Positions 32,280 through 44,500 of a DNA stretch of 64,000 nucleotides are shown one piece after another; within the stretch, counting starts at the first letter, position 1, and each line of letters opens with the position of its first letter. Under the pieces are notes generated by a model. The model did no database searches, had not been told where the DNA came from, and was given only the letters and a program-made list of their open reading frames with translations. Origin of the DNA: Obelidium mucronatum (lineage: Eukaryota; Chytridiomycota; Chytridiomycetes; Chytridiales; Chytriomycetaceae); NCBI GenBank assembly GCA_025765595.1, contig JAIVFH010000005.1, forward strand, positions 124,001-188,000, written 5' to 3'. A program made the translations under genes and the position numbers.

Positions 32280-32774
32280 GCCAATCGAACCACTTTAAAC
32301 GAAGAAAAAAGAATTGGATGTGTTCTATTTACTCATCATGCCTCCATCCTTCACCCACTTCAATTCTACAATCAACTTCTTAACTAAAAAGTCCTGGTTT
32401 CAATCCTCGATTGAAAATGCGGCCATCCAGCCAAATACTGGCAAAGGCTTCAACTTGCTTTAACGTAACTCCACGATTTATAGAAAAGACGATTGACGGT
32501 GGATTGGCGAGAGCTCTTCCAGCTTTTACGGCAGTACTAGGTAGCTGTAAGCTGCTAGATGTTGGTCTTCTTTCACTAAGAAACCCTGAAAGAAACCCCT
32601 CCAGGTGTTTTGAGAGTTTCTCCTTCACAACTTTTGGACTAATCAGCCAAAATCTGCATGGACTTAAACTTAATAATTAAAGTGGGAATGATTTTGGTGA
32701 TGAATTTTAACAACAACTTGTCGTCTCACATCATTATGAAAAGGCTAATCAAAAACTTCCAGCAAAGCAAACAA
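32280..32774. other. Spacer without a supported gene
   Basis: About 500 bp between the divergent channel gene (start 32279) and the secreted-protein gene (start 32775). Short open frames exist on both strands (32411-32680 plus, 32380-32628 minus), but neither has a domain, a signal peptide or splice support. The segment presumably holds the two promoters. Confidence 0.5.
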
Positions 32775-34701
32775 ATGTCTGTCAGACGACTTTCCATCAC
32801 GCTTCTAGTAACTCTGGCTGCACTGAGTGCACAAGATGTATCAGCCTCGCAGATTGTGGAAATCGTCGAGCTCCCTGTACAAGTTATTCAGCAAGTCCCT
32901 CAAATTCAACAAGTTGTTCAACTTGAGTCCCTTCCCATTCGTCAGCAAATTCAAATTCTCCAAGAACAAGGAATTCCCATTGACATTCAGCGCCAAATTC
33001 AGATCATTCAACAGCAGCAAAGGCAGGAAGAAATTCGAGTACTTCAGCAAACTGGCCAAGTTATCGTGCAGCAAAGGCCGCAACCACCGCGACCAATTGC
33101 TGTGGGCACCAAACCAAGTGCTTCCATTAACAAGGTACTAGACTACCAGTGCCTTGTTTCCTTGCCATTATATCTGTACTTAACGCATCACTATAGCCCA
33201 AAATTGTTCTAGCGCCTGAAAGAGCGACTGGTGTCAAGCAAGGTGGCGAGGCAACCAAATCAAACCAGCCTCCTGCCAAGAATCTTCCCGCTAAACCCGT
33301 CGAGCCGATCAAATCAGAGCAAGTGAACCCGAACGCTCCTCCAAAATCACTTCCAACGCCGGAATCTACAAAAGCAATTGCAGAGCCGGGAATCAAGGCT
33401 GCCGTGGAGAAGGGAACCTTAAACGGGGCAGCGAAGGGCGCGGCCAACGAGAAGACAGGATCCATTGAGACCAAGACCACTGGAACTACTGAGATTAAGG
33501 CAGCCGGGACTACCGAAAGTAAAGCTGGAACCACTGAGGGTAAGCCTGCTGGAAACGCCGAGACCAAGGCCACTGGTATCGAAGGATCTACCAAATCAGA
33601 CGAATCTGTGGAGAAGGGTGCCTCGAAGAAAGCTGTCATTTCTAGCGAAAGCAGTGTCGGTGAAAAGACCATGGGAACTCAAGTGGAGGGAGCCGGTGGT
33701 GAAGGGGTCCCCAAGCCTACCAAAACCATAGCTAGCGGCGAAGAAAAAGCCAGCGAAACCGCTGCAACCAAAATTGCGGAAGAAACCACTGGTGCAAAAA
33801 AAACTAGCACCGTGAGTGCTGGCGAGGGAAGGATGCCAAGCAAGAGTCTGGAAAGGGTGCCGCAACAACAAGTGAAAACACCGAAACGTCCAAAGGAGTT
33901 GGAAAAAGTTCTGCGGCTGAAAATGCCAACACTGGTGTCAAGGAAGAGAAAACAAGTACTGGAAGCAAAGAACCTCCCAGAGAAAAGCCAGTTATTGCTA
34001 GCAAAGAGACGGGATCCATGGAAAGTGGTACTGTTGAAGGAAATCCAAGTACCGAAGTGAAAGCAACCGTGGAGAAACCATCCACAGGAACTACGGAAGG
34101 GAAGGAGCCTGGTTCCGCTGAAACCAGAGTTCTCGAGGAAAAGCCAAAGGACAGCAACACTACAGAAAAGAACTCTTCGTTGCCACCCTTGCCGGAACCA
34201 ATCACTAAGCCAGATACTTCAGCCGAGACGTCGACGAGTTCAAAGGAGCTACCACCACCACTCCCACAGCCAATTGTCACCAAGCCCAAGCCAATTCCAG
34301 CAAACGGAGATAATGCGGGCACTGTTTTGAAGGAAGCTGCAGCTTCTCCTGCGAAAGAAAAGAGCATTGAAAAGGGTGTTGAAAGCGGGGCTGGGATTGA
34401 AAAGGGTGTTCAAAATGGGGTTGGGATTGAAAAGGGTCTTGAAAATGGGGCAGGAATTGTAAACGGTTCTGTCACCACTGAAAGCGAAGGTATTACAAGA
34501 ACTACAGGAAAAGTTACGAAGGCAGTTAAGCCTGCAAAAGCTGAAACCGACGAGAAGTCGGCAGCTGAAAAGCCAGCATCGGGCGTAAATACTGACGCCA
34601 ACAGTGTTGTAGCGAAGGGGATTAATGCACCACCAGCAATCTATTTGAATGGTGGCGTCAAAGAGTCTACTCCAAAGGGTCCAACTGGTGAAAGACGTTG
34701 A
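32775..34701 (+). CDS. Secreted Thr/Lys/Glu-rich repeat protein, possible wall or mucin-like protein; one frame break
   Basis: The ATG at 32775 gives a signal peptide (MSVRRLSITLLVTLAALSAQDVSA). A Gln/Ile/Val-rich amphipathic stretch follows (VIQQVPQIQQVVQLESLP). A 62-nt intron (33136-33197, GTACTA..TATAG) joins NK to PKIVLAPERATG. After it come about 480 residues of degenerate Thr/Lys/Glu/Gly repeats (TTEIKAAGTTESKAGTTEGK) and a triple (G)IEKG(V/L)(Q/E)NG motif near 34370-34450. Around 33820 the frame must shift by one base to stay in the repeat composition (SAGEG to DAKQESGKG); a 1-nt indel there is likely. No GPI or TM anchor is evident. A function in the cell wall or extracellular matrix is inferred from secretion and composition. 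Confidence 0.65.
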
Positions 34702-34833
34702 GATATTTTTTAGGCCTTTCAAGGATATTCCCTTTCATTTGTTGCATGGCATTCTGCATTTCATTTTTGGTTTTCTCTAATACCAATTAATAAAAGCGGC
34801 TGGTTCGTTAACTAATTGATTTGTTTAAGCGTT

Positions 34834-36564
34834 TTATTCTGCTTTGGCTTTCCCTTTTATGACGCCATTTGGTACAGCCACATGCATCAGTAAAGCTAAA
34901 CCACCAATTGCAAAGGATCCGATACTGTACGAAACGGGACTTCCCAAGATCCAGTAAGCAGAGCAGGCCGCCAATGGACCCATAGACCGGCCACTGCAGA
35001 GTTTGTCATCAACACCTGAAACTTAAAATATACATACTTACAGTTGTCCTGCCGATCTGAATTTTCCTAAAATCATTCCTTGATTTTTTGAGATTCCTTT
35101 TGGTGCCTCGTCATGTTGGTTGATTTTTGTCCCACTAATTGTCAGACTTGCCAATGAAGTCAATGTTGTAACCACCGTCCTGAAAAAGAAAAAGATTGTT
35201 CAAGTGTCAGTCAAAATTAATAGGGAATTCAAAACACTCACCCGCTTGTGAAAGCCAGAAAGACTGCACCAACATATAACCAGATAACTCCGTCCACACC
35301 AACAGCAAAGACGCCAATTAAATAAAGCCCGATAGAGCAACTCAACATCCCTTGAATAACAATAGATTTTTCCGTGACAACTTTATGTGCAAACCTACGC
35401 ACATAGCCTCCTTGAACTAATGCAGACACCACTCCTAGCAGAGCCAAATATTTTCCTTGCTCAGCATGAGAAAAGCTAAAGCGATCATACGTCAAAAACG
35501 TCAAAGTAAATTCCATTCCGGAAAAGAAAAATAGGAACAGAAAGTGGAATAAGGAGAGTGTCGTGAGCGTTCTTTCAGCCGCCTTTTCATCGACAGGCGA
35601 TGCAACGGTTTTAGCAGCGCTTGACTTTTTCTTTTTTAGAAGTATGTTGCTCCTCGCGCACGGCTGCATCTTTCTTAAACCCAAGAGTTTCCGGTAGGTA
35701 GAATGCCATATACGTCGTTTCAATGACAATTAATGCAAGCGCAAAAATGGCAGGCGATGAATATGAATTGATTCCATATGCTTTCAAAAAAGGGAATCGT
35801 TCCAAGAGATCGATGGATGCAAAGTAGGCACCAATAGGAGGCCCAACTGTAAAACCAAGCGAAAATGCGATTCCAACAAGAGCCTGGTAGCAGGTTCAGA
35901 TGAAAGTTCATTTCATTATAATTAAATAAAACCCACCAATCCACGCGATCTCGTTTCAGGTGTCGTGATATCACTGATCATTGCAATTGACATTTGAACA
36001 TTTCCTTCTGTCAAACCACCAACAACCCGAGACATTACGAAAATAAAGAAAGAATTTGAAAAGATCCACAGAAGCATCGAGATAGCGTTTCCGATCTGCG
36101 AGATTTAAAAGGGTTACTATGGTATCTGCCTTCAAACTCGCACCTCCACACCCTATCTCACCATACTCAGAAGCAGGACATTTTTTCTTCCGTATCTGTC
36201 ACTCAAGCTGCCAATAACAGGGCTGCTGACAAATTGCAGGAAGGAAAACAGACTACCAATCATTCCGCCAAACAACACAATATCCAACCGCGATCCTGTT
36301 CCCCCAATAGTCTCCCTGAACTTCCGCACGAGAATCAATATAGAGTAATAAAAAGAGTCCTGTGCTCTCACAGTTAGGTAGTTGTTTACACCAACCAACA
36401 CATCTCGTTTTCATATCAACCTTATTCGCCCCATCCTGCACATGATAATAATTGAGGATACGTGGAAACAGAGGCAATATAATAGTGAATGCGAGAATGT
36501 CGATCAAAAGAGCCGTGAAGATGACGCTGAGAGACTTTTTGACAAAGGCATCTTTTGAAGCCAT
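34834..36564 (-). CDS. MFS transporter, MFSD10/tetracycline-transporter-like
   Basis: The start is at 36564 (MASKDAFVKKSLSVIFT), leading into LLIDILAFTIILPLFPRIL. It continues through YYSILILVRKFRETIGGTGSRLDIVLFGGMIGSLFSFLQFVSSPVIGSLSDRYGRKNVLLLS, which contains the motif A loop SDRYGRK. That layout, with the VLFGG.IGSLFSFLQF.ASP signature, is characteristic of MFSD10-like 12-TM organic-anion carriers rather than the DHA2 cluster upstream. The second half (GLVFMAFTSG-type, then MEFTLTFLTYDRFSFSHAEQGKYLALLGVV) and an end at 34834 (PNGVIKGKAKAE) are separated by about six short introns. Exact splicing around 36300-36420 and 35600-35730 is not fully resolved. Confidence 0.75.
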
Positions 36565-36769
36565 TTTGGGAAGGAAAATGACATTCAAAATGAAAGTTGA
36601 TTGGCACCCAGACCCGAATGAGTCTGACAACAGCCTCATCGACCATAATCGACATGAATCAGGTGCTCATGTAAATCCATCCAGTCCATTGTGCTTCCCA
36701 AATTTTTAGTTGGTGAAAAAACCCACTCTTGCCAACAATGTCTGCGTGAGTTGAAAGAATCCCTCTCTG

Positions 36770-37348
36770 ATGCGCTGCCGACACTGTAAACTTATGAAAT
36801 AGAAAAAACTCCGCTTTACTATAGATCAACGCGTACATCTTCGGCAGCGCCACCAAGACCAACATCAAGTGGCTCCAGTGCACTCAAAAGCAAGCTCTCA
36901 CTCTGGCTCGAAAACTCGCGTTGGCCCTATTCCTCCAGCTCCGCAACAGCAACCATCTTCGCAAAAGCAAGGGGAGGAATCAGCAACAAATCTCCTCAAA
37001 CAGCAGGCAAAAAAGAAGCCATCAATTGGACAGGGTGGAGGCAAAGTTGGTGTGAAAGACTTGGTGCATGGCGATGCTAAAGATGGAATGGGAATCTTAT
37101 GGGGAAATCACGATGAAGAAGAAGAAGAAGATGATGGGCATAAACCAAATCGTAATGAAACAAAAAAGAAGGATGCCCCCCCAAAAGACAAAAGATTGAT
37201 CAACCAAGTTGTTTCTGGCAATGGAAAGGAGGGAATGAGCCTACTATTTGGGGATAAGGATGCTGATTATAATGACCCTCCTTCACAAACTCACGCAGCT
37301 CTGAAAAAGACAGGAGGTCAAGCATCCATCAACATGGGGCATTCATGA
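36770..37348 (+). CDS. Small hydrophilic protein with a repeated GM..L.G motif, unknown function
   Basis: There is no in-frame ATG in the long exon. A 16-nt first exon (36770-36785, MRCRH), a 39-nt intron (GTAAAC..CTATAG) and exon 2 from 36825 give an in-phase start. The protein is Lys/Gln/Ser-rich with an EEEEEDDGH patch. It holds two clear repeats: VKDLVHGDAKDGMGILWGN and INQVVSGNGKEGMSLLFGD. A third, degenerate unit (MKQVMTGGVRDGV, then FDALFGHSEE) follows the stop at 37350-37430 but is split over two frames, so the gene has probably lost its third repeat to an indel. I do not recognise the family. Confidence 0.5.
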
Positions 37349-37501
37349 AGCAAGTTATGACGGGTGGTGTTAGAGATGGAGTTCGATGCCTTATTTGGTC
37401 ATTCAGAAGAGCAGGAAAGAAAACCATCGCAGCATTGACACCCCATCATTCGGTTTATGAGTTATTTGGCATCAAAACAAAAGAAACAACAAATATTTGA
37501 T

Positions 37502-40500
37502 TCATTCGTCATCTTCATCTTCCTCATGATCCCATGCGTGATCGAACGCGTCCTTTGGTGTTCTGAACCAACGCGCTTTCGCGAAAGGGACTTCTACAGG
37601 TGCGGACCCAAACCTCGCACCCATCTTTCCGACCCTTCCAGTTCCACTACTGCCACCACCTTCACTATTTGCAGCAACAGTACCACCGGAAGCGACTTGG
37701 TTCGGCGGAATAACTAGATTCCCTCCGCTGCTATTTCGTCGAGACAAGTTTCCTTGTAGCCTGCAGAGGCCTTTCCGCACTCAGCTGCCCGTGATGGAGT
37801 GCTTCCAACGCCACCATCAGCCGGTCCAGTGAGCTGCAGGACGCTGATTTACCGCAGTCGATCGAAGCGACGTGCTTAATGAAGACGCAGTCGCAACGAT
37901 GGGCCCAGCAACGATACCTCCAGCACCAACACTACCCCCGCTCGTCCCACCGATACCAAGCGCCTCGATTGCCAAAAATGGGGTTTGGTTGCGTTGATGA
38001 GACTCACTGTGTGCATCGCTGCGCCCCATCCCTGGTCCCCCACTCCAACTTGTTCGATCACTGACACTGCGTTCACCACCTACAGGGAAAAATCCACTAC
38101 TAACTCGTGCCGGATTTTCTCCTGTAAACACATTTCCGCGTTGCGGCTTCCCATGACGTCTCATGGCGTTGCTGCTGCCACTGGCGCCTGCTGTTTCTGG
38201 AAACATCATTGGCAACAACAGAAGGCACATCAGCTAATACAAGTGGCGGCGGTTTCTGAGGATTTCGATCGCGAGTGTCCAGAGAAGTTCCAGAGGGCCC
38301 TGTACCCAAATCGCTGGCGAGTGGTGATTCTTCTGTAATAGGGGACCCCGCCGAAATGACGGCGTTTGACGCAACTGGTCCACTGTTTACCCCAACCAAC
38401 ACAGAATCTCCGCTACCGCTTTCACTCATAACCGTGCTCAGGACCGTTACCTGTTGCAACGAGCTTGGCGCTCTACGCACCCCATATTGTTTTTGCTGCT
38501 TTTCCAATGATGCACTTCCGGGCGTGGCTGTTGACACCAGCGGATTCGTGAATGGTTCTCCAATTAAAGGAGAATGTGCCCTGATCCCCATGGCGTCTGA
38601 CTTTGGGCTTGTTCCGCTCGAAATGGAAGGTATATTGTGGGACATGGAGCCTCCCAAGAGAAGCCACAGGCGGAGAACTACTGAACGTGACAGGAGGGGG
38701 CGTACCGCTTCCAGAGATACTTCGCCACTTTCCGTCGCGGTTTCATGATATCTGCACTTCCACCCGTAGCTACAGTGAGTGAATCCGAAAACTCGTGATA
38801 CGAGTCTTTCAGTTTTGAGAACTTTAAAAGACTCGCGGTCTGTTTTTAAATAGGTAATTCACATCAACTTCTTTTGTTTTCGATAATAAATCAAAGACTC
38901 ACCTTGTTTGTGGATGTAGCTGCCTTCTTTTTCTGTGCAGAAGCAACAACGAGCGCAGTCTGACCAGGATTACTACTAGAATCGCTTGCATCCAGCGGAG
39001 CAGCAGGCAGAACCGGAATGTTATCCCTCTCCGCTGATTCACCAACAAACTCTTCCTCCTCCCTTCCACACTTTTCAAAAAATCACCAATGTCACTCGCC
39101 ACAGACCCAGCAGAACCAACATTGAGATTATGATGATGAACGAGGGATGCTCCACCCGCACTGCTCCCATACGAAGCCCCTGTTAGACCTCCGAGAAGCT
39201 CTGAACTGACACGACGACCTACAGTGCCACCTAAATTCGTCATTGTGACAAACGGCGGTGGTGTTTGCGCACCGAATCCAGTTGTTCGCGCTGGCGGCTG
39301 AAATAAGCTGATACGGATTCAGAGGTTGTGTTTTGGAGAGAGATGTACTGAAATTGTGGCGTGGAGGTGTCGATCCAGGTATAATTGGGATTCCGCTGCC
39401 ACCACCACCACCATTACGAGATACAATAGCTGTGGAAGTTGCAGATGAGTTTGAATGGTGTAAAGATGGTTGTTTCGGGTGGTTTCCATCGATGCAGGAT
39501 TGTATTTGTGAATGGTATTGTTGTCGGTTGTGAGAAGGCGCCGCCAGCGTTTGTGCCATGAGATCTAGGGAAACGTAATCGATTGGACGTTGTGTCAGAC
39601 TTGCCGTTGAATGTATTGGAATGATTCGATGATACCTGATGTCCCATACTTTGGAAACTTCAACGAAAATAAAAACAACATCTTAGTCACTTGCTTAAGT
39701 GACTAGCAAAAACAGAGTGGGGTTTGAACTCACCTTCCCAACATCTTTACTAAGAAACACGTTAAACGGCGGACTTTCCTCCATCCCTGAGAAAATATCC
39801 TCCAAACTCTTGCGATCACTGTCCATAGCATCCTGCCTCGCCGCCGCCTCCGCCGTTGCTGCTGTTGCCGTTCCGTTCTCATCACCACTTTGCTTGACAC
39901 TGAACGGTAACCCACGCTGCGCGCCATCAAACAAACCCATAGCGATTGCATCCGCAAGCCCGCTTTTCCCTTCTCCACCTCCTCTCCCACCACCTCCATT
40001 GTTATTACTCCTTATCGAAGTATTCGTAAAACTCCTTGGAAACGAGCCACTGAGTGTGAAGGCGGGACTCACACCTCCCGCCATAGACCCCGCTGCCTTC
40101 GGAATAACCACTGGAGGTGGTGGAGGTGGCCCCATAGAACCACCACCACCACCACCACCACCGCCATTTACATTATACTGCTGATACGCTAATGCATTCG
40201 GTAAACTAGTTCTGGTCCCAGCTGCCCCGAAACTCCTTGGTGAACTCGACAGAATACTAGGTCTCCCCGACGCCATACCACCACCGCCGCCACCACCACC
40301 ACCACTACTCGCAAAAGGTCCCACAGTGTTCGATCGAGGAGACCCAGAATAATACCCACCAGCAACCGGCGCCGATATCCTTCGATTCACATTCCCACCA
40401 CCTGTAACAGAACTCGAGGCGCTTGAATAAGCATACTCGTCACCGTGATGAAAAGAACCGCCTCCAACAATCGGACGCATTGGATCGGATACAGTGAAAT

Positions 40501-41647
40501 CGCAATCCACGCGGTACATGACGTGTAAACAGACAGTTCCGATTGAGGTTTCCAGGCTTCCGAAATTGTATTCTGAAGTCAGTTGACGGTGTTGCTGCTG
40601 TTGTTGTTGGTTGTTGGCGGTGTTGTAGGTGTTGTTGTTTCATGGTGAATGATGAGGATTGAGTGGTGGTTGTAGGGGCTGGAAGGAGGGTGTCGCCGAG
40701 TCCGGCTTCGTCGACAGGTAATACTCGACTCGAGGAGAGGCGATATCCTATTCGGAAGGGAGGCTGTTGTTGTTGGTCGCGGTCGGTTTTGGCGAGGCGG
40801 CGATGGAGGCGGTAGGAAGGGAGGAGGCGGATATGGGTATATAAAGATCGAAAGAACATGACACATTTCTTGTACATTACTGGAGTTTCCGGCGGAGAAC
40901 GTGGCGGTGGTTGTCTATTGTTACATTTTTCTCAATGGCGACAGTCGAGTAACTGCCCAAAAGGATTTTTGGCCCAAAACTTACAATAAAGTCAATTGCC
41001 AAGACTCCAACAGTATCCGCTTCTTTTTCACATCAAAAGAAGTTCCCGTGATGGGATCCATTGAAGACCCAACCAGATATTCATGTGGAACTTTATGCCT
41101 CCTCAACGAAACTTCATCCTTCAGTACCAAATGCTGTGATGTGGAATACAGGTCACTAATGTCAAGATAAATGTCTAGAATCAATGGTTGCATTTGCGTG
41201 TGTTGCTGCTGTTGCTGCTGCTGCTGGCTTTGAGACGAAATCTGGGCAATCATGGTCTTCCAGAATTTGAGTTCGCCTCGCAAAGGATCAATATCAACTG
41301 TATCGAGATTGAACTGTATTTTTTCGTTGATGCGCGCGCGCGTGATTGTTAACAAGAAACCCTCTTCCCAAAGAAAAATAAAACCCCCCCTGCCTCCTAC
41401 GAACCCATTTATTGCTCTTGACGCCACTATTCTCCTTTTCCTTATTACTACTACTGTTGTTACTGTTATTACTGTTACTGCTGCTATTGCTTATTACTCT
41501 CGCGTCAACGATTATCTGCGCGACTTTCGAAAACAGGTTCTGCACAATCGCCTCATCCGTTGTTGGCTTTGACGAGCTCGTTTGGTTGTTTGGGTTTGAG
41601 TTGTTTGAACGAGATGAAGCTAGGGACGAGGCGAGGTGAGATGTCAT
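37502..41647 (-). CDS. ATG13: Autophagy protein ATG13, HORMA domain plus long disordered tail
   Basis: This is the regulatory subunit of the Atg1 kinase complex, which starts autophagosome formation. Exon 1 (41647-41405) ends SNKW. It splices over a 91-nt intron to FNLDTVDIDPLRGELKFWK, recreating the NKWFNL signature. Exon 2 (41313-40985) carries PLILDIYLDISDLY, LVLKDEVSLRRHKV and ILLESWQL. Exon 3 (from 40914) has TPVMYKKCVMFFRSLYTHIRLLPSYRLHR and FRIGYRLSSSR. Then FGSLETSIGT, HVMYRVDCDF completes the HORMA. The tail is Gly/Ser/Pro-rich with poly-Gly, poly-Pro and poly-Gln runs, includes SDIGDFLKSVEGRR near 39050, and ends in an acidic DHAWDHEEDEDDE at 37502. Splicing near 40700 (GTATTA..ACAG is in phase) and between 39400 and 37800 is provisional. 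Confidence 0.85.
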
Positions 41648-41697
41648 TTTTTTGGGTTGGGTGGTGGTTAATGGGTGGATAGAGATTCTCAATAAAA
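41648..41697. promoter_or_regulatory. ATG13 half of a compact divergent promoter
   Basis: About 50 bp separate the ATG13 start from the TAA duplication of the inserted transposon. Another 26 bp (44877-44902) lie between the transposon and the prefoldin start. Without the insertion the two start codons would be under 90 bp apart. No TATA box is visible; the right side is an (AAAAT)n tract. Confidence 0.6.
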
Positions 41698-41910
41698 TAA
41701 GGCCCCGTTTGGCAGGGAAAATAAAATTTGAGTTATTCCAAATCCCAAATATTGGGTCAACTCGAATATTTCAAAATATGGAGGTCCCGATATTTGTAAA
41801 TTGCCAATTTGGCTCAGTTCAGTGATATTTCCAAAAAAAAAATGAAATAAAGTCAAATATTTGATTACAAAAGCAAAATATTGATATATTCTATAAAATT
41901 TCTAAAAACG

Positions 41911-43195
41911 TCATCTATTTCCCACGCGACGCTGATAGTCCTGCCACATTGCCTCTGCAATTGAGTCCCTCCAAGCCTTGGCATCTCTATCCCCACCTCT
42001 TGAACCACCCACGGCCACCATTTCTTCTCGACCACCAACCCCCTCCACTGTCTCAGGCTGGTAATCAAAGCCCATTCCGTCATTCCGGTACAGCTTTCGT
42101 ATGATGTTAAACAAGGCGCAAAGGGCAATTACAAGATCCCGCTGAGTTTCGAGTGTGTAACCTCTCATTGCTTTCAGGATAGGGAAACGTTTACAGGTGC
42201 AACCAAAAATCCGTTCGACAACGTTCCGGAGTTTTGCATGCCGCAAATTGAACAATTCTTCGCGATTTGCAGGTCTAATGTCATAAAATGGTCAAACAAT
42301 CATCAATCATAGAGACAAACAAAGTTACCTAAGATGCACTTGTCCCCATTCCTTCAGATGATAACGCACTCCTTGATATGGAACCAGAACTTGTCTTGTC
42401 AACCCATATCCAGCGTCAGCGACATAGTACCGTGATGGTGGTATTGTGAATCCCTTTTCCAAGGCATCTTGAAGAACCCGTCCATCATGAGCAGAGCCCT
42501 CCCATCCCGCATGAATATGCTGATACATCATATCGAATCCGCAGGCTCCAAACACATTTTGAGACAGTCCTCCACCTTTTCGATCTCTATAAGGGGCACT
42601 CTCGGTTTCACCAACAACGGCGTGGATGTGGGTTCCATCAAATGCCCCAACACATCCATCAAAATAAGGGGAAAACTTACTATCACTTGAGATCTCTTCC
42701 GGAATAGGGCATCCTTCTTGTGGTACCTTCATAAAGCGTGGTGCCAACTCCAACAATGCAGCCAAGCACCCGTGGAAGCACTTGCTAACGGTCTCTCCAG
42801 ATCTTTGGAAGCGTTCCTGTGTGTCTCGGTTCGAGTTATTGCCTCCCACAATGTGAAGGAATATAGCAACTTGCTCGCTGGGTGTCATGGACCTACGAGG
42901 TGGCAAACATCCTGTTTGTGCCATCAAGAAAGTAAGACCACTACAACTCCGAGTTACATCAAGGAGACTCATAGCAACAAAAGTAACTTACTCAAACGTT
43001 TCAACATCCATTCGCAAGTTCTCATGGATGCGTACTTTGCTGCCAGTTCGCAACTCTTGCACCCAGTCGGCACCAGTAAGTGCCGAAGTACGGCAAGGAG
43101 TCCGATGCAGACGGTTCTGCACCAGCTGTATAGCTTTGGCTGCTGTTAACGCAATGACCAGGATAGCAAGACGACGGCGTCTTTCTGGTGAGTCG
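41911..43195 (-). CDS. Harbinger DDE transposase
   Basis: Exons are about 43195-42994 (RTSALTGADWVQELRTGSK..LRMDVETFE), about 42914-42325 and 42255-41911, with introns GTAAGT..ACAG and one of about 69 nt. The DDE_Tnp_4 core is plain: VGAFDGTHIHAVV (first D), YYVADAGYGL (second D) and LRNVVERIFGCTCKRFPIL (E). An N-terminal helical segment and the SMTPSEQVAIFLHIVGG motif also fit. The exact start codon is not clear, because the first exon's frame runs into a stop upstream without an ATG. Confidence 0.9.
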
Positions 43196-43335
43196 ATTCA
43201 TTGAAAAAAAAACAAAGTCAAAAAAATCACAAGCCTTGCATGACGCAATTGGTTCCGGAACACAATTGACCAATCGGCATCTTCTGATCACAAGACCTGT
43301 CACGTGCCGTTGGTTGTAACAGTGTCTTTCACTAT

Positions 43336-44500
43336 TATGCAAATGAGAAAAATAATGTCGTCAAGACACAACTGGACGAATGAGCAAGAGACGTATCTAC
43401 TGGAGCAGCTCCGTTCCCAAGCTGAAGCAGGAAAGCGTGCTGGCCAATCGTTCAAGGATGATGCCTGGAACTTGGTGCTGGAGCGTATAAACACCAAGTT
43501 CAAACTAAACCTCACCGGGAAGCAACTCAAGTCCAAGAACAATACCCTGAGAACCCGTCTCCAAATGACCCTCAAGATGAAAAGCCGTAGTGGGTGGGGT
43601 TGGGTTGAAGAAACTCATACTCCTACAAATGACCCGGGCGTGATCAAGGCATACATAGAGGTGACTTGGACTTTATTCAAACCTGCTCCCTGCCATGAAT
43701 ACCTTTAACCTTGTATTACCTTTTTCTTTCAGACCCTGAGAAAGGAGCATCAAGCGACTGCTCGCGAAATTACTACGCAGGGCTGCCGTGACTTTCTGCT
43801 ACTCTCGGAACTCTACGAAAAAAACATGGCCACTGGGGCGCTAGCACTGAGTTCTGTAGCGGCTGGCACCGAGTGTGCATCTGGACAAGCTGCTGGCGAC
43901 AACGACGATGGAGAGGAATCTGAAAAAGAGAACGACTCTCTTGAATCATTACTACCAGCAGCTTCCAGCTTCAGCCTCAATTCTTCTAGTAATGGCTCCA
44001 GGTCCAACTCCAACGCTTCCAACGCTTCCAACGCTTCCAACGCTTCCAACGCTTCCAACGCTTCCAACTATTGCAGCTCCATCTCAGCAGGTGGCTCCGC
44101 CGGCACAGCTTCAAAGGGGGCGAAGCGATCCGCAACTTCAGGACTCGGAGAACGTGAAAAGCGTGTCCACAAGAACCCAACTCAACTTGATGCTCTGACG
44201 AATACCCTTGGCCAAGCCCTGGAGATGATGAAACCTCCTCCAATTGATCGTTGTTCTGCAACATCGTTCAAACTTCCTGAGTCAGTTCAACTGACAATGG
44301 TAGTTGCCAAAAAACTGAACGACCTCTTGATGCGGTACAATGGAGAATATGAGGGCGAGTACTGTTCTTGGCTGCATCCACGAATGACATACAAGTTTGG
44401 AAAAGTTTTGGCTGATCCACACAATGCGGCCATGTTCTTGGGGACTGATTCGGACGAGGCGCTGGTTGAGTTGTTGAAAGATCTGCAGGATGAGTTTTAA
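43336..44500 (+). CDS. Harbinger Myb/SANT-like accessory protein
   Basis: The start is at 43336 (MQMRKIMSSRHNWTNEQE). The Myb/SANT-like DNA-binding domain spans WTNEQETYLLEQL, FKDDAWNLVLERIN and LTGKQLKSKNNTLR. An intron at about 43660-43733 joins AYIE to TLRKEHQATAREI. A spacer with an (Asn-Ala-Ser)n run, encoded by a 9-bp minisatellite near 44004-44069, leads to a conserved C-terminal helical part (QLTMVVAKKLNDLLMRYNGEYEG, DEALVELLKDLQDEF). In PIF/Harbinger elements this protein brings the transposase to the TIRs. Confidence 0.85.

Noticed and set aside
32380..32680. Opposing 82- and 89-codon frames between the channel and secreted-protein genes
   Set aside because: They overlap on opposite strands, show no recognisable features and occupy a promoter-sized gap.
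44004..44069. Regular 9-bp repeats as a possible CRISPR-like array
   Set aside because: Contiguous tandem TCCAACGCT units without spacers, in frame and coding (Ser-Asn-Ala)n inside the Harbinger Myb-like protein; also a eukaryotic genome.
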